A stretch of 64,000 nt of DNA from Bacillota bacterium. Lineage in GTDB: Bacteria > Bacillota > Clostridia > Lachnospirales > Lachnospiraceae. Location of the stretch: the NCBI GenBank assembly GCA_023413555.1, contig JAEZPG010000035.1:26639-90638 (forward strand), given 5' to 3'. Under the pieces are notes generated by a model. The model worked only from the letters and a program-made list of their open reading frames with translations. It had not been told where the DNA came from and made no database searches. Positions 33,222-43,088 of this stretch are shown here, in pieces. The translations under genes and the position numbers were made by a program. Position 1 is the stretch's first letter; every line of letters starts with the position of its first letter.

Positions 33222-34634
33222 CTACTCATCCTCAGCCATTAAGGTAAGTAATAATTCTTTGGCTACAGATTTCTCAGCTTCATTCTGACACTGGTATAAA
33301 GAATTCTCAATGTATTGCTGCACTTCCCTACTATTATTAAAAAAGACCGGTAATTTACTTAGCGTAGCTGCCATCACAGCCCGATTGATACATTGAGGAT
33401 TAGTTTTAAATAGTTCTGATAAGTCACTGACTAGATGATTCATCTGATATTCCAGATAATCACTTGTTACCTTATGACTTTCCCTCTCCTGGTGGATATC
33501 TACAAATATGCTATTCCCACACAATTTATCTGCCAGTAGAAGGCATTCTATGTGAGTATCTATGGCAATAGATTGCGCCAGTTCCCAGAAACTATCTTTA
33601 ATAATAGATAAACCTCCTGAGAGGTACTGATAGTCTTCAATATGCTGTTCCTGAATACCTAACAATTGATCAAATAGATCACTTAGTTTAACTTCTAATT
33701 CCTCTGTAATTGTAGAATCCATATGCTCTAAGGTAGCTGTAATAATTTTTATGCAGTTGTCATTCACCTTTTGATTTACATTAAGCACATATGGTCTTAG
33801 TAGAAGTAGGACATATAATCCATTTACTACCTTTTCCAATTGATAGTACAAATTTGAGTATATCGAGATAACCTCTACTGCATTTTTTAATACTTTACAG
33901 CATTCTTCAAATTCTATTTTGGATAGGCATGTATAATCCATCTCCTTAAGAGTATTAATGCAATCGTCAAAAAAAGCAGAATTATGCTTATTCTCTTTTG
34001 CGCTATACACCATACCACTGGTCCGGAGCATATAGATAAAGGTGTCTATACTGCTCTTATTAGCGTCCTTATAACAATTAAAACTTTCCTTAATATATTC
34101 AAAGTATTTACTCTTCAGAATGCGAATTGGAAGTTGTGCAACAACCTCTTGAATTCGTCTGTTAATTTGTACATTATCCTTTGTAGCAAAGATATATTGA
34201 TACAATCTTTGAGTAAACATCTCATCGGAAATGAGCTCAGTACTAGGTTCAAACTCCAATTCCATCCGATTTAGTACATATTCATAAATCTGTAACTGAT
34301 CAGCATACATAGTAAGATAATTCATCTTTTCCATAACTTCTGTACGCATAGCATCAATTTGTTGAATATGTAGCTCTCGAAATGTGCCATTATCACCTGT
34401 TTTCAGAACTTCCTCCATCCATTTCACGAGTTCTTTTACTACTATGAGAGCATCTTCTTCTAATTGATCCTCTTCGTCTATAATTTCCTTAAGGCTATAG
34501 AATTCCATAGCAGACTGTAATAGGGAATACTCATATAGCAAACCTGATAACTCACCAGCATATTGTGGTAATACTGTTTCTAGATTTTTTCCATCATTTA
34601 TTTGTTTAATCAATTCTCTGTATTTTCTATACAT
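33222..34634 (-). CDS. Unrecognised 470-residue helical protein
   Basis: No family is recognised. The sequence is acidic, almost entirely helical, without signal peptide or membrane segment, and reads like an alpha-solenoid. Cysteines and histidines are scattered, with no zinc pattern. It starts two bases after the stop of the second ABC-2 permease, so it is translated with both permeases. A cytoplasmic partner of the permease pair is the simplest inference. There is no Walker motif, so it is not the missing ATPase. Confidence 0.7.
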   Translation of the reverse strand: MYRKYRELIKQINDGKNLETVLPQYAGELSGLLYEYSLLQSAMEFYSLKEIIDEEDQLEEDALIVVKELVKWMEEVLKTGDNGTFRELHIQQIDAMRTEVMEKMNYLTMYADQLQIYEYVLNRMELEFEPSTELISDEMFTQRLYQYIFATKDNVQINRRIQEVVAQLPIRILKSKYFEYIKESFNCYKDANKSSIDTFIYMLRTSGMVYSAKENKHNSAFFDDCINTLKEMDYTCLSKIEFEECCKVLKNAVEVISIYSNLYYQLEKVVNGLYVLLLLRPYVLNVNQKVNDNCIKIITATLEHMDSTITEELEVKLSDLFDQLLGIQEQHIEDYQYLSGGLSIIKDSFWELAQSIAIDTHIECLLLADKLCGNSIFVDIHQERESHKVTSDYLEYQMNHLVSDLSELFKTNPQCINRAVMAATLSKLPVFFNNSREVQQYIENSLYQCQNEAEKSVAKELLLTLMAEDE

Positions 34635-34636
34635 AT

Positions 34637-35848
34637 TTATTTCTCCAGTTTTCTAAACTTTATAAATGTAAACAACCCATATGCAAGTACTAAAATTCCT
34701 ATAGTATAAATAATATCTGTAAAACGGATTGTCTTTACTCCTAGTATTATATCAGTAATACCACCAATAAACCAGTAATTTGGTATTTTTTTTACTATCT
34801 GTGATACTGTCTCTGACTGAAATTGTCCCAGAATCCCCAGAATACTAATACTACCCAAACTAAGGATAATTAAAAATCCTACAAATTGATATCCTATTTT
34901 GCTTAAGATATGTCTCCTCAAACAAGTAAAAAGTAAAGTAACCGCCAACATAAAACTACTAACCAAACTAATAAGGTAGAACAGATGAGTACTAATCGGT
35001 ATCGATAATTGAGTAACCAAATACCAGACGACTAACATAGCCATCACACTCTCTATAAGGATAAGTGTAATATGATCCGCTAATTCCATGGTCCAGGAGG
35101 AGATTGTTGAAAGGCGAGTACGCTTTTCTACTATAAGGCTTTTATCCATGGAGGTGATAACCTGCATGATTAAAAAAGCAAGAAAAACACTACTTAGCGC
35201 AAGAAATAGTTCTGTACTAATAATATTGTTAGCAATATCGTTGGCTGATTGAGCACCGTCCTCTGTTATGTTATAAAACTTATATTCAAAGGCAAAGGCC
35301 TCTTCCTGATTCTCATACTCCGTGTCTATAAACTTGTTATAATCTATGCTATATACAAGATTATCATATTGAGGAAACGTCTTGTGAAGGAGCTCCCCTT
35401 CTTTTATTACAATATCCTTAATCATAGCCTGAGCAAAAAGATCTGATAAAATAGACGCATATTGGTTTTGACCTAAATATACCATTTTGACAAGTTTAGA
35501 AAATTCATAGTGATTTACAGATTCTTCAAAACCATTGTTTATAACAAAATAGGCATAAATGCGTTCTTTTCTCAAGTTATTCATTTGTTCTTCTTCTGTA
35601 CCCGGTTGTAAGACAACACTTGTTAATGCGGAAAGCCTGTCCACCACTGTTTTTGATAGAGTACTGTTGTCCAAATCCACGATTCCAACAGGAATACTGC
35701 TTTTCTTTTCATAATCTCTAATCAATCCAGAACAAACAATACTGAGAAGTAATGTAATTACGCAAAAACTGATGATCCCTATATAATTAGAAGCTATGTT
35801 TTTTAAATTAACTTTAATCAGGGATAGTAATTTACTTAGTTGTCTCAT
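34637..35848 (-). CDS. ABC-2-type membrane protein, second of a pair
   Basis: The 403 residues show one N-terminal membrane segment (about 22-42), a roughly 160-residue outer domain starting IPVGIVDLDNSTLSKTVVDR, then five or six membrane segments from about residue 210. This is the layout of ABC-2 permeases and of YhgE/Pip-type proteins. The start overlaps the end of its partner (ATGA). No ATP-binding subunit is encoded nearby. The partner is also 403 residues long, so a heterodimer is likely. Confidence 0.8.
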   Translation of the reverse strand: MRQLSKLLSLIKVNLKNIASNYIGIISFCVITLLLSIVCSGLIRDYEKKSSIPVGIVDLDNSTLSKTVVDRLSALTSVVLQPGTEEEQMNNLRKERIYAYFVINNGFEESVNHYEFSKLVKMVYLGQNQYASILSDLFAQAMIKDIVIKEGELLHKTFPQYDNLVYSIDYNKFIDTEYENQEEAFAFEYKFYNITEDGAQSANDIANNIISTELFLALSSVFLAFLIMQVITSMDKSLIVEKRTRLSTISSWTMELADHITLILIESVMAMLVVWYLVTQLSIPISTHLFYLISLVSSFMLAVTLLFTCLRRHILSKIGYQFVGFLIILSLGSISILGILGQFQSETVSQIVKKIPNYWFIGGITDIILGVKTIRFTDIIYTIGILVLAYGLFTFIKFRKLEK

Positions 35849-37056
35849 TCTATCTCCCTCCTTCTATCTTGGTGGCGAAGAATAAAACAAGATAACCCAT
35901 AAAGTAATAAAACAGTAAATATCATAATCAGTGTAAAGCAGCCAATATTAATTAAATTAGTTCCATTTCCGAATTTTATAAGATTCTGTATGATATAAAA
36001 AGTTGGAGTTAACCTACTGTATAATAAAAATTGTTCTGGCAAAAGTGAAATTGGAATTAATATGCCACCAATAATAGATAATAATATAAGTCCAAAGGTA
36101 CATATTACAGCATACTGTTGACTGTTACTACAGAGTATAGAAATAAATAGAAAGAACATATTTGCTAACAGAATACACAAATCTATATATAGGTATGTTC
36201 CGAAGGAAACATTGCAATGCATAAAACTTGAAACCACCTGCAAAAGCAGATTAAAACAAAGCATCCATATGATAGCATTCATTATTAGAATCGTTGCTGT
36301 AATACTGTAAATAGAATGACCTGCTATACGTAACCTATCAAAAGTCCTCATTTGTCTTTCCTTTAAAAACCTGTTTCCACTCAAACTGGCTGTTAACAAT
36401 ATGAATAACACTAATATTGCCCATATATAATACTGCTGTATAGGAGTAGAAGGTATCTCGAGAACTTCATTTTTCATAAAAAACTTATCTCTATTTAACA
36501 CTAGTTGGACCAAGTCAATGGAAGTGTCTACATTCATCTTATTTCTAGCGTCTTCTCCCATACGATAAACTCCACCGAGACGATAAAGTCCACCAGAAAC
36601 CACCTGTACATTAGTAATATATGTACCATAACTATCTAAAATATTTTTCAAAAGTACAGAATACATCATATTTGATGTATTCATATTTACATCAATTGTA
36701 ATATACTCCGCTCCCATTAAACTTTTTGAAAAGTTTTGGGGGATTACTAGATAAGCTAATAACTTTCCTTGGTCAAAGTGCACTTCCATGTTTTTCTGAG
36801 TATCATAGATAATATTAGCAAACTTAGTAATGCTATCTGTATTTTTAAAATAGTTTAGAATCAACTTCGAGTAGAACGAATTATCATGATCTACGACCCC
36901 TATGGTAATATTGGGGGTAACCTCTGTTTCCTCTTGTGGCTTAGATCCTGCAGTTAGGGCCAAAGCCCCAACTATCAGAACCGTAATTATAAAAAATATT
37001 AAATTCTTTTTACTAGACAATAACTCTTTTATTGTCTTGATGATATAACCAGACAT
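35845..37056 (-). CDS. ABC-2-type membrane protein, first of a pair
   Basis: Layout as in its partner: membrane segment near 17-37 (FFIITVLIVGALALTAGS), outer domain starting ITIGVVDHDNSFYSKLIL, and five C-terminal membrane segments from about residue 215, ending in a very basic tail (RHQDRRR). ATG 37056 follows ATAGGAGAG; starting 10 codons upstream would overlap the glycosyltransferase gene and has no ribosome site. It follows that gene by 8 bp. A substrate cannot be inferred, though export of a glycan or glycosylated product is a fair guess from context. Confidence 0.8.
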   Translation of the reverse strand: MSGYIIKTIKELLSSKKNLIFFIITVLIVGALALTAGSKPQEETEVTPNITIGVVDHDNSFYSKLILNYFKNTDSITKFANIIYDTQKNMEVHFDQGKLLAYLVIPQNFSKSLMGAEYITIDVNMNTSNMMYSVLLKNILDSYGTYITNVQVVSGGLYRLGGVYRMGEDARNKMNVDTSIDLVQLVLNRDKFFMKNEVLEIPSTPIQQYYIWAILVLFILLTASLSGNRFLKERQMRTFDRLRIAGHSIYSITATILIMNAIIWMLCFNLLLQVVSSFMHCNVSFGTYLYIDLCILLANMFFLFISILCSNSQQYAVICTFGLILLSIIGGILIPISLLPEQFLLYSRLTPTFYIIQNLIKFGNGTNLINIGCFTLIMIFTVLLLYGLSCFILRHQDRRREIE

Positions 37057-37064
37057 AGTCTCTC

Positions 37065-40000
37065 CTATCGAGGTGCTAATACCCAAGAATCAAACCATCT
37101 TAAGAAATTGTCTACATACCATTTATGAACAGTCATGCCACTTAACACTGGATAAAACATAAAGAATAGCACCACGGTAAGCGCCACAAATAAGATAATC
37201 CAAGGTTTTAATTTAGGATGTTTAGTCATTAAATGATAGATGCAAAATACAATCATTAGAACCACAAATGGTACACTTGGGAAATAATGATAGATAAAGG
37301 TACACCTTGAAACAAGAACCCATGGTAGATACTGAGCAATATAACCAATTAAGAGGAAGGTTCCTCTTCTATCTTTCTCACGGATTGTATAATAGATTGT
37401 CCCAACAAATGCAACCAAACCGCTCCACCAAAGCAATGGATTACCAAAAGAACTGATACCTTCTGTAAATGTTGTATTAATATCCCGTGCAAAATAATAG
37501 ATTGGTCTAACAAGAATCGGCCACTGGAACCAAGTAGACGAAAATGGATGGGTGGCATCAAGGTGAGCATGGTAGTTAAACATAGCACTTTGATTCTTCC
37601 ACATTCTCTCCAAAAGTCCTAGATTCTCTGTCGAATACTTATCGATAAATGGGATATAGGATAAGGTATAAATGATAAACGGAATAATAATAAATACCAA
37701 CACACAGAATAGTAATGTTATTAAAGTATTTTTTTTAAATTTACTCTGAACCAAAGAATGATCAATACCATTGGTTGATCCATCTGGATCATAACAGGCA
37801 TATTTATATTCACTGTATCGATGATACAGATTTACAAAGAATATTGCCGCCAGTCCTATTGCTGCATAGGCTCCTGTAACCTTACTTGCAATAGCAAGTC
37901 CTGTGGAGACACCGCAAAGACCCAAAGGTAATAAACTCTTGTACAGTTTTTGATCATAATAACTTGTCGTAATATATTGATACATGAAGTAATACATCAA
38001 GATGATGAAAAACGTAATATATACATCTATTGTTGCGATTCTCGTCTGAGCAAAATGCATAAAATCAGCTGCAAATAGTAGGCAAGTTACTCCTGCAACC
38101 CAGGTCTTTTTAAATAATCTTCTGGCAAACAAGAAAATACAAGGAAGCATAAGTACACCAAATAATGTTCCCATAAATCTCCAGCCAAATGGGTTCATAC
38201 CAAAGATAGACACACCTATGGAAATTATTATTTTTCCAAGTGGTGGATGTGTCCACTCATAAGTAGGTAAACCATGAATAAATTCATAGGCTGTTCTAGC
38301 ATGATATATTTCATCAAAATATGTTCCACTTCGATAAGATTCTGTAGGATCATACTTCTCCTGTTCATCGAAAAGACCTTTATAATCAGCACTATTAATT
38401 GGAAGAATCTGATTACCATCTTCATCTAAAAATACCATCTCCAAAAAAACACTAGAATCACTTATGCTCTCTGAAGTAAGTTTTACGCGACTAATATTAC
38501 CATCAAAATCAGTTGGTTTGATTTCTTGTTTTGGTGTAGCTTCTGGGTTATAGTTATCCTGTTCTTTAGGATCACAGGTTTTTGTTAGGTCTATTGAATT
38601 CCATTTGAACACTGAACTAAATACTGGATACTTATTCTCTGTATCATTGGAAGCCACTCTCATCCATTTTCCAGTATTGGAATCTAAACATTCAATCTTA
38701 AACTCCCTGGATTCATGATACCCATTATAGACACTAATCTTGCTCAGCTTTGTATTCTCAGGGAAATTAAACTCTAAAGTTTCTAATCGACTATCAACTG
38801 TATAATTTGTCTCAGGTGCATACCTATATCCCAAATTATAAAAGGCTATTAAGGCATATACTACAGTAATAGAAAGCATAATAATCCAATCTTTTCTGGT
38901 AAAACTTATTCTCTCCTGAGATTTAAAATAATTCTTTTTCACTTTATCACGTTGTAGCTTTTTGGTACTAATCTTTTCTTCAGATATTAGTTCTTCCTTA
39001 TTGCTATTTTCTTTCTTCACAGAAAGCAATATATCTTTTTCTTCCAAATCCGTATCCCCATTCTTTTTATAAATTGACCAAATTACTGATATAAATAGAC
39101 CATAAACAACAATAGTAAACAGCGCAATTGTCTTTGGAACAGTTGCTGTCCAGTCAAAATTTACTGGGTCGAAGTAGAACAATACATGAGCTACATTATA
39201 AAAATGAGCTACTGAATACAAGGCAAATACAATATATATTTTTTTACTTGGCTTTGTAATATAAACCATTAGTAACAGAACAAGCGCTGGAAACATATAG
39301 CGTTCGTGCATACGTACAGAAAACATAAATATCGTTATGATAAGAAATGCTGCCGACAGATAGATCTTTGTATCTTCTTTTATCTTGCTCTTAAAATATA
39401 GAAATCCAGATAATATTACTGCAATAACGATAGCTGCATAACCATAGATATAAAAAGGAATACCAAACAAGGTATTCGTTTGCTCTATCCAGTTCTGCCC
39501 AAATAGTTCCCAAACATTATAAGCATTTACACTTGCAAAATTATAGGAACCAATTGTTTTAAAATACTGTTCAAATACTTTTCCCAGCCCAAACGGACAC
39601 ATTAATAACAAGAGGGATCCTATTCCAAGTATTGCCCACATAAGAATGGTGGTAAATTTCCTAGAATTTAATTTGAATGAATACCTTCCGTCCACCTTCT
39701 CAAGAAATGCTCCTTTAAAACATACAAAACATAAAATTGGAAAGAAAAAAGCAGTTTGAGGTTTTATTAATACTCCAATAGCAAAAGACATGATTGCGTG
39801 AGAATACTTCTCTTTTGTTAAGGAATATAGCATGTATAGAACAAATAAAGTATGAACACTGTCAACCTGTCCCCATATAGAGGAATTAATATATACTGCT
39901 GGATTAAATACATAAAGGAATGTAAAAATGATGGCTGAAGTTTCCTTAAAGCGTTTTCTGGCAATCTTATAAATCAGATATCCTGCCATTACATCACAAA

Positions 40001-40391
40001 AAATGGCCGGAGATTTAATAATAATTGGGGTCAGAATTGAGTCGTAAGCAATATTAAAAAACTTAATAATAAAACCTAAAATGTAGAGAATGTAGATATA
40101 TCCTGGTGGATAATCTGCGAAGGATTGATTATAAAAATCATGGAAACCATTCTCTATCGCTGCCTTTGACCAAACATAGAAACAGTTCATATCTGTATCA
40201 AAGCCAAAGTATATTGCAGAGGTAAGTAGTTTTATCAAAAAGAAACATGTAATAATTGTTCGTATTTTATACTTATTCGTAAGTAATTGATTGCTTCCAT
40301 AGTTTCCAATATATCCTGTTTGAATATATCGTTGATATACAAGATAGAAGGCTATGATTGAGAGTATTGCTATTAAATTAATATATATCAT
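37065..40391 (-). CDS. Double GT-C glycosyltransferase with PMT domain
   Basis: An 1108-residue membrane enzyme with two GT-C modules. The N-terminal module (about 1-440) has some ten membrane segments and an acidic first loop, FDTDMNCFYVWSKAAIENG, then YPPGYIYIL. A charged linker (450-500) and one membrane helix lead to an outer beta-rich domain (about 540-660: LSKISVYNGYHESREFKIEC), which reads like a carbohydrate-binding fold. The C-terminal module (about 680-1108) is a protein O-mannosyltransferase-type GT39: YFDEIYHARTAYEFIHG and YEWTHPPLGKIII hold the expected acidic pair, and QTRIATIDVYITFFI follows. The donor is presumably a polyprenyl-phosphate sugar. It heads the seven-gene operon. 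Confidence 0.85.
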   Translation of the reverse strand: MIYINLIAILSIIAFYLVYQRYIQTGYIGNYGSNQLLTNKYKIRTIITCFFLIKLLTSAIYFGFDTDMNCFYVWSKAAIENGFHDFYNQSFADYPPGYIYILYILGFIIKFFNIAYDSILTPIIIKSPAIFCDVMAGYLIYKIARKRFKETSAIIFTFLYVFNPAVYINSSIWGQVDSVHTLFVLYMLYSLTKEKYSHAIMSFAIGVLIKPQTAFFFPILCFVCFKGAFLEKVDGRYSFKLNSRKFTTILMWAILGIGSLLLLMCPFGLGKVFEQYFKTIGSYNFASVNAYNVWELFGQNWIEQTNTLFGIPFYIYGYAAIVIAVILSGFLYFKSKIKEDTKIYLSAAFLIITIFMFSVRMHERYMFPALVLLLMVYITKPSKKIYIVFALYSVAHFYNVAHVLFYFDPVNFDWTATVPKTIALFTIVVYGLFISVIWSIYKKNGDTDLEEKDILLSVKKENSNKEELISEEKISTKKLQRDKVKKNYFKSQERISFTRKDWIIMLSITVVYALIAFYNLGYRYAPETNYTVDSRLETLEFNFPENTKLSKISVYNGYHESREFKIECLDSNTGKWMRVASNDTENKYPVFSSVFKWNSIDLTKTCDPKEQDNYNPEATPKQEIKPTDFDGNISRVKLTSESISDSSVFLEMVFLDEDGNQILPINSADYKGLFDEQEKYDPTESYRSGTYFDEIYHARTAYEFIHGLPTYEWTHPPLGKIIISIGVSIFGMNPFGWRFMGTLFGVLMLPCIFLFARRLFKKTWVAGVTCLLFAADFMHFAQTRIATIDVYITFFIILMYYFMYQYITTSYYDQKLYKSLLPLGLCGVSTGLAIASKVTGAYAAIGLAAIFFVNLYHRYSEYKYACYDPDGSTNGIDHSLVQSKFKKNTLITLLFCVLVFIIIPFIIYTLSYIPFIDKYSTENLGLLERMWKNQSAMFNYHAHLDATHPFSSTWFQWPILVRPIYYFARDINTTFTEGISSFGNPLLWWSGLVAFVGTIYYTIREKDRRGTFLLIGYIAQYLPWVLVSRCTFIYHYFPSVPFVVLMIVFCIYHLMTKHPKLKPWIILFVALTVVLFFMFYPVLSGMTVHKWYVDNFLRWFDSWVLAPR

Positions 40392-40456
40392 CTTTTCACC
40401 TCGATTTTACATGATCCAAGAATAATTTTACCTATTATTCGTAAATATGTAAAGCA

Positions 40457-40479
40457 CCTGGAAACAATTTGTTTCCAGG
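40457..40479 (-). terminator. Terminator after pyruvate kinase
   Basis: CCTGGAAAC (40457-40465) and GTTTCCAGG (40471-40479) form a 9-bp stem with a five-base loop just past the pyk stop. The T-tract is short (CTTTACAT). Confidence 0.65.
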
Positions 40480-40487
40480 CACCAGTA

Positions 40488-41909
40488 TTAATCAACTTCT
40501 ACAACTTTTATCATATTAGTAACACCTGTTTTACCAGTAGGAACTCCAGCGGTCAGTACAACTGTATCATTCTTCTTTAAATACCCCAAGCTTACTGCTG
40601 TTTTCACTGCCTCATCTAGTAGATTATCCGTATCATTTACTTCATTAGCATTTGCTGGAGTGACACCCCAAAGAATCTGCATCTTGCGTCTTGTTCTCTC
40701 AATTGGAGATAAGCCAACAATTTGTGCTTCCGGGCGAAACTTTGATAATATTCTTGTGGTAAATCCTGAAATACTTGAAGCTACAATCACCTTGGAATTT
40801 AGAGTACGTGCTGTCGTTACAGAAGAATAACAGATAGCACTAGAAATACCCTTAGATCGAAGTCCAGCTCTGGACTCTATTAGTGCCTCGTAATCTAAAT
40901 TATTCTCTGTTTCCATTGCAATTTTTGCCATCATATTAACGGCTTCAACCGGGTATCTGCCCATAGCAGTTTCACCAGATAGCATAATTGCATCGGTTCC
41001 ATCATAAATTGCATTGGCAACGTCAGTAATCTCTGCTCTTGTTGGTCTTGGATTCCGAATCATGGAATCTAACATCTGTGTTGCCGTAATTACTGGTTTA
41101 AATGCATTATTACACTTTTTTATAATATCCTTTTGCATTCTTGGTATGGATTCAATGGGGACCTCTACCCCTAAATCACCTCGAGCTACCATAATTCCGT
41201 CTGATTCTTCAATTATAGCATCAATATTCTGAATTCCCTCTTCATTTTCAATCTTAGAGATAATAGCAATATCAGAATTACAATCATTTAAAATGTCTTT
41301 AATTTCTTTTACCGCATCTGCATTTCTTACAAAAGATGCGGCAATAAAATCGACCCCTGCATTTATACCGAAGATAATATCTTCTTTATCTTTTTCTGTA
41401 ATTGCAGGTAACTTAATACTAACTCGAGGAATATTAACACCTTTTCGGTTACTTAGAAATCCACCATTAATAACCTGACAAACAACATCTGTTTCAGTAA
41501 CCTTTTGAACGTTTAATTCAATCAAGCCATCATCAATCAAAATTGTGTTGCCTACTACCACATCAGAGGTAATCTGATCATAGGTAACTGCAACAATATC
41601 TTTATTTCCAATAATATCTTTTGTTGTTAACGTAAAGGTTTGTCCAGAAACCAACTCTACCTTTTCATCGTTTTCTAATAATTTAGTACGAATCTCTGGG
41701 CCCTTTGTGTCAAGCAAAATTGCAATAGGTACACCCATTTCTTCTCTTACTTTTTTAATAGTATTTATAGTTTCTAAATGAGATTCATGTGTACCATGAG
41801 AAAAATTTAATCTGGCGATATCCATACCACATTCAATCAATTTCTTTAATTGTTCCGGAGAACTTGATGATGGTCCAATGGTACAAATAATTTTTGTCTT
41901 TTTTTTCAT
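40488..41909 (-). CDS. pyk: Pyruvate kinase
   Basis: It converts phosphoenolpyruvate and ADP to pyruvate and ATP at the end of glycolysis. The 473 residues include TKIICTIGPSSSSPEQL at the start, MDIARLNFSHG near 30, the active-site segment AIISKIENEEGIQNIDAI near 215 with the catalytic lysine, and MVARGDLGVEVP near 240. It lacks the C-terminal PEP-utiliser extension seen in Bacillus enzymes. ATG 41909 follows GGAGGG; the in-frame TTG upstream overlaps that ribosome site. Confidence 0.97.
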   Translation of the reverse strand: MKKKTKIICTIGPSSSSPEQLKKLIECGMDIARLNFSHGTHESHLETINTIKKVREEMGVPIAILLDTKGPEIRTKLLENDEKVELVSGQTFTLTTKDIIGNKDIVAVTYDQITSDVVVGNTILIDDGLIELNVQKVTETDVVCQVINGGFLSNRKGVNIPRVSIKLPAITEKDKEDIIFGINAGVDFIAASFVRNADAVKEIKDILNDCNSDIAIISKIENEEGIQNIDAIIEESDGIMVARGDLGVEVPIESIPRMQKDIIKKCNNAFKPVITATQMLDSMIRNPRPTRAEITDVANAIYDGTDAIMLSGETAMGRYPVEAVNMMAKIAMETENNLDYEALIESRAGLRSKGISSAICYSSVTTARTLNSKVIVASSISGFTTRILSKFRPEAQIVGLSPIERTRRKMQILWGVTPANANEVNDTDNLLDEAVKTAVSLGYLKKNDTVVLTAGVPTGKTGVTNMIKVVEVD

Positions 41910-42031
41910 AATTCCCTCCAAGTGTAAAATAACTTTATCTTATTATGCTAGTAGTATATCCCGTTTCATAAAAAACGATAAAGCATTCTTAATAAACTTT
42001 GGAGAAAACATATAACTTATTTATTTCAATA

Positions 42032-42928
42032 TCAGTGTTTCTTTACATGCTCATGTGTAAAAAGATGTTCCATGCAGTATTCGTAATTCCCATCACATTT
42101 TGAACAATATCTAAATTCTAACATCGGATCATCCTGTTCAGTTCTCCCACAAACAGCACAACGATGTCTAGTAACGTTTTCTGCATTATGAACCTGGTGT
42201 TTGTATTGACGTTCTCTTCTAATCCTCTGAGGAGAAATTCGTCGGTAATTTCGTCGGGTCGCCATGAACAAAATAATAAAATTAAGTAATGCTACGATAA
42301 TTGCTAACGCCTGCCCAAGATACAAAGCATCATTTCCCGATGTTGTTAGCGCATAGTATATGCTAACTACAATATCCTTTCCTATAAATAAGCCATATAG
42401 AAGGCCTAGCCACTTCATCTTTATTGGTAGTATAAACATATATAACAACTCCATATCCGGAAATACAAAGGCAAAGGTCAAGAATAGTGACATATTGACA
42501 TAATACAGCCCAAACGGATAAACACTAACTACTGAATAATTGTCTTTAAATACAAAATATAATATAAAAGCAGCTATAATATTCAATAAGATGCCTGATA
42601 AATAATATAGGTTAAACTTAAATGCCCCCCATACATTTTCTAGAGAACGGCCTATCATATAATATAAATACATTGTAATGGCAAGAAATAATAGATTGAT
42701 AGGATCCCTTAGACTCCCAGCTTCAAGATCTATGATTGCAAAAGTTAACAGGCGCCATACTTGACCTTGTAGCACCTCACCTACATCTAACAACAAGTAT
42801 TTTACAGTAAACTCCGTTGCAAAATTCAATAGTATAATGCCAGCAACCTGTAAAATAATAATGTAGTACATTAAATTGTGAATGGCGAATTTGCCTAATT
42901 TACGTTCCAGCTTATTAATAAAGTTCAT
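42032..42928 (-). CDS. Rhomboid-like membrane protein with C-terminal zinc ribbon, probably inactive
   Basis: The 298 residues carry about six membrane segments (20-230) followed by a basic stretch and a zinc-binding tail with CAVC, CSKC and CMEHLFTHEH. The membrane part has the rhomboid outline, including FAFVFPDMELLYMFILPIKMKWLGL near residue 160. The GxSG serine motif is not there; the equivalent region reads YPFGLYYVNMS. It is therefore likely a pseudo-protease that binds membrane proteins. ATG 42928 is preceded by CAGGAGA; the 16-residue extension upstream has no ribosome site. It is a single gene between pyk and corA. Confidence 0.75.
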   Translation of the reverse strand: MNFINKLERKLGKFAIHNLMYYIIILQVAGIILLNFATEFTVKYLLLDVGEVLQGQVWRLLTFAIIDLEAGSLRDPINLLFLAITMYLYYMIGRSLENVWGAFKFNLYYLSGILLNIIAAFILYFVFKDNYSVVSVYPFGLYYVNMSLFLTFAFVFPDMELLYMFILPIKMKWLGLLYGLFIGKDIVVSIYYALTTSGNDALYLGQALAIIVALLNFIILFMATRRNYRRISPQRIRRERQYKHQVHNAENVTRHRCAVCGRTEQDDPMLEFRYCSKCDGNYEYCMEHLFTHEHVKKH

Positions 42929-43088
42929 TCCGTCTCCTGCCTTTCTCTGGTTAATCAAATGATTAATCTTAATCATTTGATTACATAATAAAATGGCCTC
43001 GCCACATCAAGAAATCATACGTTTTACCGTCATTCTAAGTTTTGTAGGCATAGCCATCTTATTTAACAATTTAAACAAATATAAAAAT

